Shown here: piece by piece, positions 22,136-30,800 of the stretch
Layout: each line of letters begins with the position of its first letter
Numbering within the stretch: position 1 is the stretch's first letter
Assembly (NCBI GenBank): GCA_000226015.1
Contig: JH152979.1
Coordinates: forward strand, 195,520-226,319
From: Mnemiopsis leidyi
Lineage: Eukaryota > Ctenophora > Tentaculata > Lobata > Bolinopsidae
Direction of reading: 5' to 3'
Length of the DNA: 30,800 nucleotides
Notes under the pieces: generated by a model
Databases searched by the model: none
The model's input: only the letters and a program-made list of their open reading frames with translations
What the model was told of the DNA's origin: nothing
Made by a program: the position numbers and the translations under genes

Positions 22136-22978
22136 ATGTACAATTTGTACAGCCAGGACGTCATGAGTCATTACCACCTACCCGGCGGTATGTAACAAGA
22201 CGGTTACAGTTCACAAAATTTTGTTTGCAGGTTAAATATACGGGCTAAAAGATAAAGGAATTTTAAACATTGTCTACGTCGCGTTGCGTGAGTTGTCATA
22301 ACATTGAATATTACAGCTCGATTGACAGCATTACAGAGGTTAAGTTGTATAACTGCGAGCGGGACGAGGATGATCTAATGTCAACGGTAATTTGTAAAAT
22401 ATTTCATCGCCTCTCAGCCTAGCTTAATCTTCAACACTTAACGTAATTCCAAAATATTTCTGTGAAGTGTTATTTCTGAGCCACAAAAACCTGATCATTG
22501 ATCAGTCATCATCGCTATGTTGCAGTTCCTTTTTGGAACAATTCCAACATGAAACATAATCACCAGCTCACACAGCAGCTGATCAATAGAATCTTCACAG
22601 CTTCACAAATTCTGTATGATGGAAATAGAATCGCATATTTGTCAACTAATCTCAAAATAATACACAGGTATGGGCGAGAGATTATATCACCAATTATCAC
22701 ATTAAGGAACGGTTTGTTTATGCCATGGTTACGTAATATGAGAGTATTTCCGTTCTATTTCACGGGAAGGATAAAATCACGATCACAGTAAACAGCCGAG
22801 TATCTAATTTGTTAGAAGAAAATGTAATATCCGTGTGGACCTGGACTCATTGCCCGATGGCAGGTGTGTGCTACACATGTACACAGTAAAATATGGAAAT
22901 GTACGGGCACCTGAATTCGAGAGTGAGGAATTAGCTGAAACTACTCCAATACTTTTATATGAGCTTCTAGACGGTTAG
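22136..22978 (+). CDS. candidate 4-exon gene for a 137-aa protein, unknown, nested antisense in GOLD gene intron
   Basis: Exons are 22136-22187, 22337-22393, 22526-22667 and 22816-22978. Phases agree at all three junctions (1, 1, 2) and all sites are GT/AG; donors are gtatgt, gtaaaa and gtatgg. The product starts MYNLYSQDVMSHYHLPGEVK. It includes an acidic stretch NCERDEDDLM, a charged/hydrophobic middle (LTQQLINRIFTASQILYDGN) and a C-terminus ending ELAETTPILLYELLDG before TAG. There is no signal peptide or membrane helix. I do not recognise a family. Uncertain points: exon 2 may begin at 22317 or end at 22386, and exon 4 might splice at a gtgtgt at about 22864. The model fits coding composition better than the opposite strand does. 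Confidence 0.5.
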
Positions 22979-23251
22979 AGAGGCTGTACATGATGTACAG
23001 TTAGAACCACTAAGGACCGAACCATTGGGGAGTAGCACACCGACCGTTACCGTTAGAAACCATTAGCATTAACTTTCTGACACTACCCTCAGTGTATCGT
23101 TAGAGAACGTGATGGAGCAGGGAAATTACATTCTCGTGACTCTATAACATGGGAAGTCTAGTTAACGCAGGGGTTGACGCTTACAATTACACATGTGTAA
23201 AGAGAAAAGCTGGCGTGGTCATATGTTACTGAGTAATCAGTACTGGTCGTA
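22979..23251. other. 3' flank of the candidate antisense gene
   Basis: Non-coding, with several short repeated words (accgttac, gttagaaacc). No gene is seen. Confidence 0.4.
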
Positions 23252-23276
23252 GGACAGACAGACACACAGACAAACG

Positions 23277-23324
<48 letters not shown>

Positions 23325-23667
23325 CACAGACAAACGGACAGACACACAGACAAAACGGACACACAGACAGAGACAGACAGACAGACACACAGACAACGGA
23401 CACACAGACAGAGACAGACAGACACACAGACAACGGACAGACAGACAGACAGACAGACAGACACACAGACAAACGGACAGACAGACAGACAGACACACAG
23501 ACACTAAGACAAACGGACAAACAGGCAGACAGACAGACAGACACTAAGACAAACGGACAGACAGACAGACAGACAGACGGACAGACAGACACTAAGATAC
23601 TTAGACAAACGTACAGACAGACAGACAGACACTAAGATAAACGGACAGACAGACAGACATACATACA
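23252..23667. repeat. (CAGA)n microsatellite, interrupted
   Basis: About 415 bases of tetranucleotide CAGA/GACA repeats interrupted by cacacagacaaacgga-type segments, which form a weak higher-order repeat. Long cysteine/valine/serine-rich frames on the minus strand are by-products of the repeat, not genes. Confidence 0.97.
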
Positions 23668-26031
23668 GTTCTGGTTAAGGGCAGACTAAGCTATGTTCAT
23701 TAAATCCTTAGATTTTAGTATTGATACAAAATAGACCACGCACATAGGGTAATGCAATAAAATATATGCAAAAAATAAAATAAAATTTATGCAAGTTCAT
23801 ACACAGAGGGGGATCCGCGAGTGAGGTTCATTACTAAACATGGACAAGAATTATTGTAGATAGAGATGTCTGTGACTCCTTTGTCTTGCAATTTAGAGCA
23901 CGTGGGCTCATGGCTATCCTTTTGGTTCGTACAACAAAGCCTTTGTCTTCAATCGGGGGCTACCTTTTTCTCAAAATTGGTATAAATGATATACGAGCAA
24001 TTCTGGTACAGGTGATTCATAGAGCTTTACAGAAAATGTAAGACACTTAATACCGGGGCGGCAGGTATGTCATGATGTAAAGATTATTAACTTGAATCTT
24101 GATCCTAGAAAATGTTGGCTTTTTCCGGGTGATTTTACAGTACGCCACGCCTTGTGGCGGTTGTCAATGGCCATTTGATTGAAAGGAAAACGAAGGCAAC
24201 ATATACATATCATTTCTTTAGATGCCTTTTGCATTGCCCAATGATAATTTCATGTACATTAAAGTGTAAACGTAGTACAATATTACTATACACTGCTCAC
24301 ATTAACAAAGCTACTTGTATATATCTATGTAATCACTTCCCTATGATCTTCAATGCAATGGTACACATAATGCTTAATTTACCTTCTGAATGTCAATTTT
24401 TGATAAAATTTTCAGGATTCCTTCTCGATGATTAAGGGAGGATGCATACCAATATTCAGGATGATTTAAGCAAATTTGACGATTTTGAAATTTTAGCGTA
24501 CTTTTGCGCCCATTTGCGCATCAGACCAAAATGGCTCATCGCATCTTTTCAAAAAATGGAATATATCGTATGATAGGCACAACAAACAAATTGTGAAAGT
24601 TTTATCAAAAATAATTCTCCAGAAGTGAAATTATAAGCAATTTCCATTTCCATGAAAGGTATTCAAATTTTACAACCACCCTGTATCTAATGTTTGTATT
24701 TGTTGCATGGCAGCGTAATATCTCTGTACGATGTTCATGTAGTTCAATACAATGGATATTATGTTAATGTTTTGTCATGAATGTACAGTTTCTCCTCATC
24801 AAAGTTGCCACAAATTACAAATACTGTTGTGTGTGCGGAGTGTAAGTGTAGCACAGAATAAGTGCCAAGGTCGAGGTAGGTAGATCCCTGAGTTGACGAT
24901 ACCGAGCACGTCACTAAAAAACTCAACTAACATTGATCCAGTCAAATTACATAACATTCCACACGATATCCAGAATCCAAACAATGTAGTAAACACACAA
25001 AAACTCTCTCTCACATTCTTTATTATACACTCATACCATGGAAAATGGAAACACTACAGTATTGTCTATTTCCCTGATTTTCGCAAGAGCGGTAAACTGT
25101 AATTTAAACACAGTACTAGCAGTTCTAGAAAAAAGAACTGTACAACTAAAACTAACATAGTATGGTACCTACTTCAACCCAATATCCGGATGGAATCGGA
25201 AAAATTTTTAAATCATTTATCTCAAGATTAGAAATAGTTTTATTTGCAATACAAACATAAATGTCTTTCTTTAGTTTGCAGTTAAAATCTATGCTATCCT
25301 TCATTAACTTTTTTATTTGACAATATGGCCAGTCTTTCCGGCTCCAACCCATTCCTACAGGAACTAGCCACTACATGCACGCCAATATGTTTTCAATGAA
25401 AAGCTCATTAGGGTTGAATGATAAGCTGTCAAGAAGCGTAAATAGGAGAGTACATACCTACTTTATTCGAGGATACTTGGCTGAGTAGTAATTTTAGCAT
25501 TTTGGACACACTGCGAAATGTGAATCTTCTCGATTTTCAACAAGTTAGTTGGAGTCGCTCTTATCGTGCTTTACATTCTTGAGAAGAATACCATGTTTGG
25601 GCATGAGAGAAATCTACCTCTTAAAGTTATTTTTAGACAACCTTGGTGACTTTAATTTCAAGTCATTCGGCGATCACAAAGTTATTCCTCGCACTCCTTA
25701 AAAGGAAGAAAATCTAGTCTCTCGACAGACACACACAATCTTACTCCATAATTGCAAGATAATATGTAAGATCTAAAACATCCTAGACATTAACGCATTA
25801 ACGCACTTAATAAACCTTACGAGTTTTACACAGTTTTTTACCGACATGTCTTATAATTCAAGATGTCCAGAACAGTACCGCAGTGCTCTAGATGTGTAGC
25901 TGATTGTTGTAGGATAACAATGGAGTAGGAGAGAGCTGTGCACGTGCTAATTGTCAAGTGTACGCCGAGTAACACGAACAGTGGTACTCCTACTGAACCA
26001 GCCCCGCCCAGCCTCCTTACAATACACATTC
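23668..26031. other. intronic/intergenic DNA without a supported gene
   Basis: AT-rich DNA inside the proposed 6.7-kb GOLD gene intron. There are several open frames of 60-95 codons on both strands (about 24141-24435 +, 24799-25014 -, 25152-25352 -), none with a recognised domain or a phase-consistent splice partner. An AATAAA at 23756 lies on the + strand. Confidence 0.45.
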
Positions 26032-26166
26032 ATTATTCACACAGTCATTATACATAGTCATTATACACACTCATTATACACATACATTATACACATTCAT
26101 TATACACATTCATTATACACATTCATTATACACAGTCATTATACACAGTCATTATACACAGTCATT
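26032..26166. repeat. 13-bp tandem repeat (cattatacacagt type)
   Basis: About ten copies of CATTATACACA(G/T)T and close variants in direct tandem. The frame that stays open through it encodes only HIHYTHSLY-type repeats and is not a gene. Confidence 0.93.
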
Positions 26167-26218
26167 ACCTGTCCTTATTAGTGGTGTGCAGGCGTAGAGG
26201 AGTGCGTGAATCGTGACA

Positions 26219-26253
26219 TCTAGCTATACTGGACAGTGTCCAGTATAGCTAGA
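26219..26253. repeat. perfect 17-bp-arm palindrome
   Basis: TCTAGCTATACTGGACA (26219-26235), one spacer base, then its exact inverse complement (26237-26253). Two further direct copies of TAGCTATACTGGAC follow, at about 26254-26269 and 26290-26306. It could extrude a hairpin in single-stranded DNA or RNA. Confidence 0.95.
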
Positions 26254-26316
26254 TAGCTATACTGGACACTCTACCTCTCATCTCATTACATCTAGCTATA
26301 CTGGACCTCTACATAC

Positions 26317-26363
26317 TTACATTGCGGGAATGTAGATTTCCTCTACATTGCGGGAATGTAGAG
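26317..26363. repeat. paired short hairpins with GCGGG loop
   Basis: Two direct copies of TACATTGCGGGAATGTAGA, each an inverted repeat with arms TACATT/AATGTA around a GCGGG loop, separated by TTTCCTC. Confidence 0.85.
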
Positions 26364-26369
26364 TGAAGG

Positions 26370-26431
26370 AGTAGACATTACAGTTGGATATAAGGGAGGG
26401 AGTAGACATTACAGTTGGATATAAGGGAGGG
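26370..26431. repeat. 31-bp tandem duplication
   Basis: Two identical adjacent copies of a 31-bp unit containing GTAGACATTACAGTTGGATA, at 26370-26400 and 26401-26431. Confidence 0.95.
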
Positions 26432-27309
26432 AGAAACATGTGCGATATTTACTATTTAGTGGCTTGAGAGAGATCACTAAAATTACGTGCTGTAAATGAG
26501 GATGTCGAGTGTGACGGTCAGCCATCCTCCAGCACAAACCAGCAAAGAAACGCGGCCTCATTATCTCATTAAGTAATTATGGGATAATTAGGCGGGGTCG
26601 TGAGCGACAGATCTGTCATTATAGCGCAGTGTAGCTAGATTAGTTATGTTGGGCGGGAACACGTCAACCGACATGGTTGAGATTTTTACCCGCGATATGA
26701 TAGAATATCCACTTTGAAAGTGTACCAAGAATCCTGAGATTATGTAAAACCGCGATTTCATGCAACAACTGGCAAACAGATCTTGTTTCCAGATATAATC
26801 GTTGTTTGGTGAGCTCAGACTTATCTAAATGATTGTATGTAAACTTTTCATCATCCCTTTTTTCATCATGCAGAGTAAAGACTTATGTAACCAGTAGCAT
26901 AGCTATCTCTTTAGATAGAGATCTTTCTTCACTGATGTACATATTCGTAGTGATGAGCTAGCCAGAGTCTAGCTGCCTGGAGAACAGTGGAAATATACAG
27001 TATTTAAAGATACAAGAAAGTGAAATGACAGTACGCTAGGAGAAAAGCCAGGTAGGTGTAAGGGTTGAGGAGCTGAGTAATGATGGAAGTTACATTTACT
27101 TGATGACAGGCTAGTCACCGAGTTAATTAACATCAGATACATCAAGTACACACACCCCATCGCTTCTTGTACTGGTTTCGTACAAGTACCGCCAGCAATC
27201 AGTGTGTGTGTACATTCTTAACCAGCCATGTATGTATATATTACACTGTACTGTTTATCTGGAAGCTGCTGTTTCTTTTATTAAGGTGTATTTCTCCAGG
27301 ATGAGACCG
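26432..27309. other. non-coding stretch
   Basis: No gene or supported exon is seen. It contains AT-rich sequence and a few short repeats only. Confidence 0.4.
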
Positions 27310-27351
27310 AAGTTCTGATCATCATGTCAGAAGTTCTGATCATCATGTCAG
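27310..27351. repeat. 21-bp tandem duplication
   Basis: Two exact copies of AAGTTCTGATCATCATGTCAG in direct tandem, with a third partial copy (AAGTTCG) following. Confidence 0.95.
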
Positions 27352-28013
27352 AAGTTCGAAACCCTATTTATATAACAGTCTGTGTACATCATATCGAAAT
27401 TGTTCAAGTTAAGGAGCTCAAATTACCCGAGGATACCACCTTTGCTTGTGCATGCACAATGAACATGCAGGCATAAAGTACACACAAGTTTGTGAACAGC
27501 TACCGGAGGCTTGCTGCAAGAAAAACAATGGCTGGCTTGTGTTATCCTTGGAATGTATTTCCGCGTACAACTAAAGGGTTTACCATTTACTTTGTATAAT
27601 TCAAGTATAACTTAGTAGCGCCGTAACGTGTAAAAATCTAACGACGTATTCCAGGGTGATTTCCTGAAGACTCAACTAGTTTAAGACGTTGAAGGCTATC
27701 CACAAGAGTGTTACCTCAATAAATTTGTTGTATAATCTGTAGTGTTGTAACAGTACACCACACTTCATCTTGATCTTGTGACCTATCCTGTCTTATTTCG
27801 GGGCGATTTTTGGCTATTTCCCAACAGTACTTGCTTTCCATTGTCCTCCTTAACGCAGCGGCAGCTTTCACAATCAAATATAACTTGGAAGCTCCAAGAT
27901 GTAGGGTTACTTGGAGACTGCCTCACATTTACATTTTACAAGAGATGTGTGAAATGTTATCTAATTAATGTGTGGAGCTGGAGAGATATCGAAAAATAGA
28001 AAAAAACACGTAC
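27352..28013. other. proposed GOLD-gene intron, no supported exon
   Basis: Both strands are open over about 27790-27960. On the minus strand a 43-codon frame follows an AG at 27922, but its donor (gtcaca) is weak and including it is not needed for phase. A perfect 14-bp palindrome TTGTGCATGCACAA lies at about 27446. Nothing else is seen. Confidence 0.35.
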
Positions 28014-29216
28014 CGGTAAACTCGAGCGAGGAAGATTCCGTATTGTAAGCTTCGTCCAGATCACTCGACTGAAAGGGCAGCTGTTGACGTAAAATAAAAT
28101 TTAATTTCTATACTATTAACGTATTCTTAATAAAGGAGCAGTTATGATGATCGAAATATTTTGTTTAAACTACTCAATTACATTCCTGGTTACAGCACAG
28201 GTCATAAAATTAGCATCGCAAAAATACAAATGTTTTGTTCCATCATGTGTTTTTAGATATAATTATACAATTATGCGCCGCTTGCCATGTTTGCATGCCA
28301 ACTTTTAAGCGATATGCCAAGGCTTCAAAATTCATTCCACCATTACTTCATCGCCTAAAAATATCGACGAATTATATGTATTTTTTCCTAAAGTGACACG
28401 TAACACGTTGCCGTCGGAGTACCAAGATTTGGAGTGGTGTTGAAGAAGAAACTACACGTTGCTAATTTGCTCGAGTTATGTCCGGCTAAGCAGGACCAGT
28501 TGGATTGAACGAGATAGCATGAAGTTCTGATGAAGTGGTATATTCTCAGAAATTGAGGATGAAACGGACGGGCAGAGCAGTGTGAGGAGGCGTCATTATG
28601 GGTGAGGAAACCACACAGGTGCAAGTTCAGAAAATTTGCGGCTATTATATATAGTTTCTATAAATTAAGTTGGAAGCTGGTAGTTTTGTACGCTAGATGT
28701 TCATATTCTATCTATTGGGCATTATGTGCTGTCTTTTGATACAATACATGACGAATATAAGCTACAAATATGATGGACAGAAATGACAGCATTCCAAGCA
28801 ATAATAGAGAATTGTAATTAGACCGTAGATAAGTTTGACAAAACTTACAGAAGTAACCAATAAAGTAAGCAGGAAAAACTGTTTCATTACTTTAAAAAGT
28901 GCACTTACCGTAAAGATTTTTTTTCTGAATTAGGACTGGCTATAAAGCAATGTTAAATGTACATATTGACTTTCGGGCTACCCGTACGCCCAAAAAGTTA
29001 AGCAGGGCTTCAACTTAAATCTTATCAAAAAGAAAAAAGAAAATATTATAAGTATTTAGAACCCACGTTGACACAGCTGGAGATACTGTTAGTGTTGTCG
29101 TCAAGTTTGTCCTCGGTACTGGGAGTGCTGGCACTGCCACTCTCGTAGCAGCTCGTCCACACTCCCTCGTCCGTGCTGGCAGCACTGTTCAACTTCAGAG
29201 GCAGCGAGGGACACTC
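28014..29216 (-). CDS. probable upstream exons of the GOLD-domain gene
   Basis: Two minus-strand exons, 29216-29067 and 28068-28014. The first follows an acceptor (aactacag), is open for 50 codons and has a gtgggt donor. Its product is Ser/Thr/Asp/Glu-rich (e.g. STDEGVWTSCYESGSASTPS). The second follows ctttcag, reads SSDLDEAYNTESSSLEFT and has a gtacgt donor. It leaves one base (G) that combines with the GA opening exon 21345-21261 to give Gly, so all phases agree across a 6.7-kb intron. Both exons are too short and too disordered for family recognition. The opposite strand of the first exon is also open, so strand choice rests on composition and phase. Further 5' exons are probably beyond the window. 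Confidence 0.55.
28069..29066. other. proposed GOLD-gene intron with a possible plus-strand exon
   Basis: Mostly AT-rich non-coding DNA between the two upstream GOLD-gene exons. The segment 28380-28620 is purine-rich on the + strand and keeps open frames on both strands; see the separate candidate at 28550. Confidence 0.4.
28550..28601 (+). CDS. possible isolated plus-strand exon
   Basis: It follows tattctcag and ends at gtgagg. The open frame gives IEDETDGQSSVRRRHYG. Splice sites and the charged composition are exon-like, but no partner exon was found and the opposite strand is also open. It may be chance. Confidence 0.2.
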
Positions 29217-29542
29217 CTGTAGTTATTGGAGGTAATTTAGTGATTTTTCAATTCCACTGTTATCTTATCGCTTAAGGGGATGACCAAATATCTAGGTCAA
29301 TATATGGAGTGTTTTTCGCCCAAAATATGGAGTGTTTTCTCGCCTGAAATAATGGGCCCGCCAAATCTAAATCTAGAAACTTTGAGATCCAAGAGTTTCG
29401 TCCAGTTTTGCAGCAGTATTATTGGATTGTCGAGTCGTGAGAAAATAGAATGATCAGTCATTGCATCATACAATTATACACAATTATACACAACTTAACA
29501 CTTAACTGCCATAGTGATCTGATGTTGGACACGTCGTCGTTT
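29217..29542. other. non-coding stretch
   Basis: No gene is seen. A short direct repeat (ATATGGAGTGTTTT followed by CGCC) occurs twice near 29302-29345. Confidence 0.4.
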
Positions 29543-29726
29543 GATGTATACAATTGTAGTATTAAAGTGATGTATAAACGTTTTGTAAAAAAGTGATGTA
29601 TAAATGTGAATTGTGATGTATAGTTCAAATTATGTATAAAAGTGATGTATAAAAGTGTTGTAAAAAGTGATGTATAAAAGTGATGTATAGTTCAACTGAT
29701 GTATAAAAGTGATGTATAAAAGTGTA
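29543..29726. repeat. degenerate tandem repeat of GTGATGTATAAAA
   Basis: About ten imperfect copies of a roughly 13-bp GTGATGTATAAAA unit, interrupted by TAGTTCAA and TTGTAAAA segments. Confidence 0.85.
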
Positions 29727-30105
29727 CCATACAGACGTATATATTAGCGTAACTACTGCTACAAGTATCAATGTGTAATGTTTCTCTACATAACGAACGG
29801 AATGAAATCAATGCTTTTTACTTCTCACTTATCAGAATTTATTCTACTTCTTCTGACTTACATGTACAGCATGTCGTGTCACAAGTTCAAGTTTTTTTAC
29901 AAGCCGATATAGCATTTCATACAGACTGCTTGTCTTGATATATGAGATAATGATCGACAGATAAGCTGGAGCCCGGTATCAACTTTTTTCACAGCTTCAA
30001 CTGTAACTACCATTCGGTAGATTTGAGACGCTTGATCTGACACGCGATATTGATATGATTTATGTGTTCGATGGAATGTGCTCAAAAATAGATTTCACAC
30101 GGCAG
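29727..30105. other. non-coding stretch
   Basis: A 62-codon open frame exists on the minus strand (30085-29897), with partly protein-like composition but no good splice donor or known domain. I leave it unannotated. Confidence 0.35.
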
Positions 30106-30172
30106 CGTGTCCGCTGGAGCTCTAGGAAGATGATTGTTGTGGTACAGTACACCGAGGAATCGAGTTGGAGCA
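30106..30172 (+). CDS. possible plus-strand exon
   Basis: It follows acacggcag and ends at a consensus donor gtaagt (30173). The frame reads RVRWSSRKMIVVVQYTEESS and is open throughout. An in-frame ATG at 30130 could alternatively make it a first coding exon. No downstream partner is identified before the window ends. Confidence 0.27.
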
Positions 30173-30800
30173 GTAAGTCCAGATCATATTACAACAAGGA
30201 AATATAACTAACACAGATGCTATACATATTGTACACAAACTGTACAGCAGCTTTATGTATATGAATGGTTACTTTATTCAGATGAAGCTTGGAAATTTAA
30301 TTTCTTCTTTTCGACAAAAAATTTAATAAACTTCTAGAACGTCTGGAATTTCTTTATCCTTGGCTATTTCCTGTTATCCTTCAAAGCTTTACAATCAGCT
30401 ACAACCAACCGACTAGGACGTAAGTCAGAAAACAAAAGTTGTGCTATCTTTGCGGCGAGTTAAGGCACAAACTGTGTTAGTAGGAGGAATGTGGTACACG
30501 TGTAACATTATTTTTGTTATGAATAGGACTATAAGGTATGTAAGCATCTTTTCTGTTACAAATTAGACACTGTTCTGCAATATTTCAAAAGGTATAACAC
30601 CTGTCATCTTCTGGCTGAAAGTTTATTATCAGGTGACAGGCAACAAGCATAATTCTTAAACAACTACATAAACGTATAAAATATTCGACTAAATCTTATC
30701 TAATAAAACATAAATACTGATAAAAACAACACACTGTCAAAAATTACGTCTCACACTTAATCGATAAACTAGTGACTACTGCACAATTACTGCTACAACG
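30173..30800. other. right end of window, no supported gene
   Basis: AT-rich DNA. A consensus gtaagt donor-like site at 30420 follows a short open stretch on the + strand, too short to call an exon. Confidence 0.35.

Noticed and set aside
23158..23592. Cysteine/valine/serine repeat proteins on the minus strand
   Set aside because: They are translations of the (CAGA)n microsatellite; a 4-bp repeat with few stops keeps several frames open.
24141..24435. Plus-strand open stretch after a good acceptor (gattttacag)
   Set aside because: The start (TPRLVAVVNGHLIERKTKAT) looks protein-like, but the rest is Cys/Ile/His-rich without a domain, and no partner exon was found.
24799..25014. Minus-strand hydrophobic frame resembling membrane helices
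   Set aside because: No recognisable receptor motif, no splice donor near its end, and the opposite strand is equally open.
25152..25352. Minus-strand 66-codon frame after a possible acceptor
   Set aside because: The composition is AT-driven (Lys/Ile/Asn), with no family similarity or matching phase; more likely intronic or an old repeat.
27760..27921. Extra minus-strand exon between 28014 and 21345
   Set aside because: The frame is open for 43 codons, but the donor is weak and the direct join 28014 to 21345 already satisfies phase.

Overview
The window is animal nuclear DNA: moderately AT-rich, with short GT/AG introns, canonical metazoan domain proteins, microsatellites, a DNA transposon remnant and one 10-N assembly gap. 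Protein similarity by eye is clearly metazoan. The gene style (compact introns, a divergent intronless rhodopsin-like GPCR, an NSD protein with a very long first exon) suggests an early-branching animal such as a cnidarian or placozoan, but I cannot name the species.

Left part (1-14.2 kb, + strand). Nine exons encode CPSF3/CPSF73, the pre-mRNA 3'-end endonuclease, from its HxHxDH metal motif to the stop; the N-terminus lies left of the window. An intronless GPCR gene sits whole, on the same strand, inside the 2.4-kb CPSF3 intron. About 480 bp after the CPSF3 stop begins a 13-exon NSD-family histone H3K36 methyltransferase: PWWP, a long Lys/Ser-rich region, an HMG-box-like segment, a PHD cluster, a second PWWP, AWS, SET and post-SET. 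The C-terminal PHD/C5HCH module of vertebrate NSDs is missing. I joined exons by matching splice sites and codon phase against the known family order.

Middle (14.2-19.2 kb). A 3' flank is followed by a 684-bp Harbinger-like element with inverted ends and a TAA target duplication. It contains poly-G runs, the assembly gap and a frameshifted coding remnant. Next comes an unrecognised three-exon gene (330 aa, + strand).

Right part (19.2-30.8 kb). A minus-strand gene encodes a GOLD-domain protein. Five phase-consistent exons (21345 down to 19187) carry the GOLD domain and an acidic Ser-rich tail. Two further exons near 28-29.2 kb fit upstream in phase. The 3' end of one exon, with its splice donor, has been tandemly copied about seven times into the following intron. 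Inside the proposed 6.7-kb intron, on the opposite strand, lies a candidate four-exon gene for a 137-aa protein of unknown function. The remainder is intronic or intergenic, with a (CAGA)n microsatellite, a cluster of tandem repeats and palindromes near 26.0-26.4 kb, and other short tandem repeats.

CPSF3 acts in 3'-end processing and NSD in chromatin. Their adjacency suggests no shared pathway; the nested genes are the main structural novelty.
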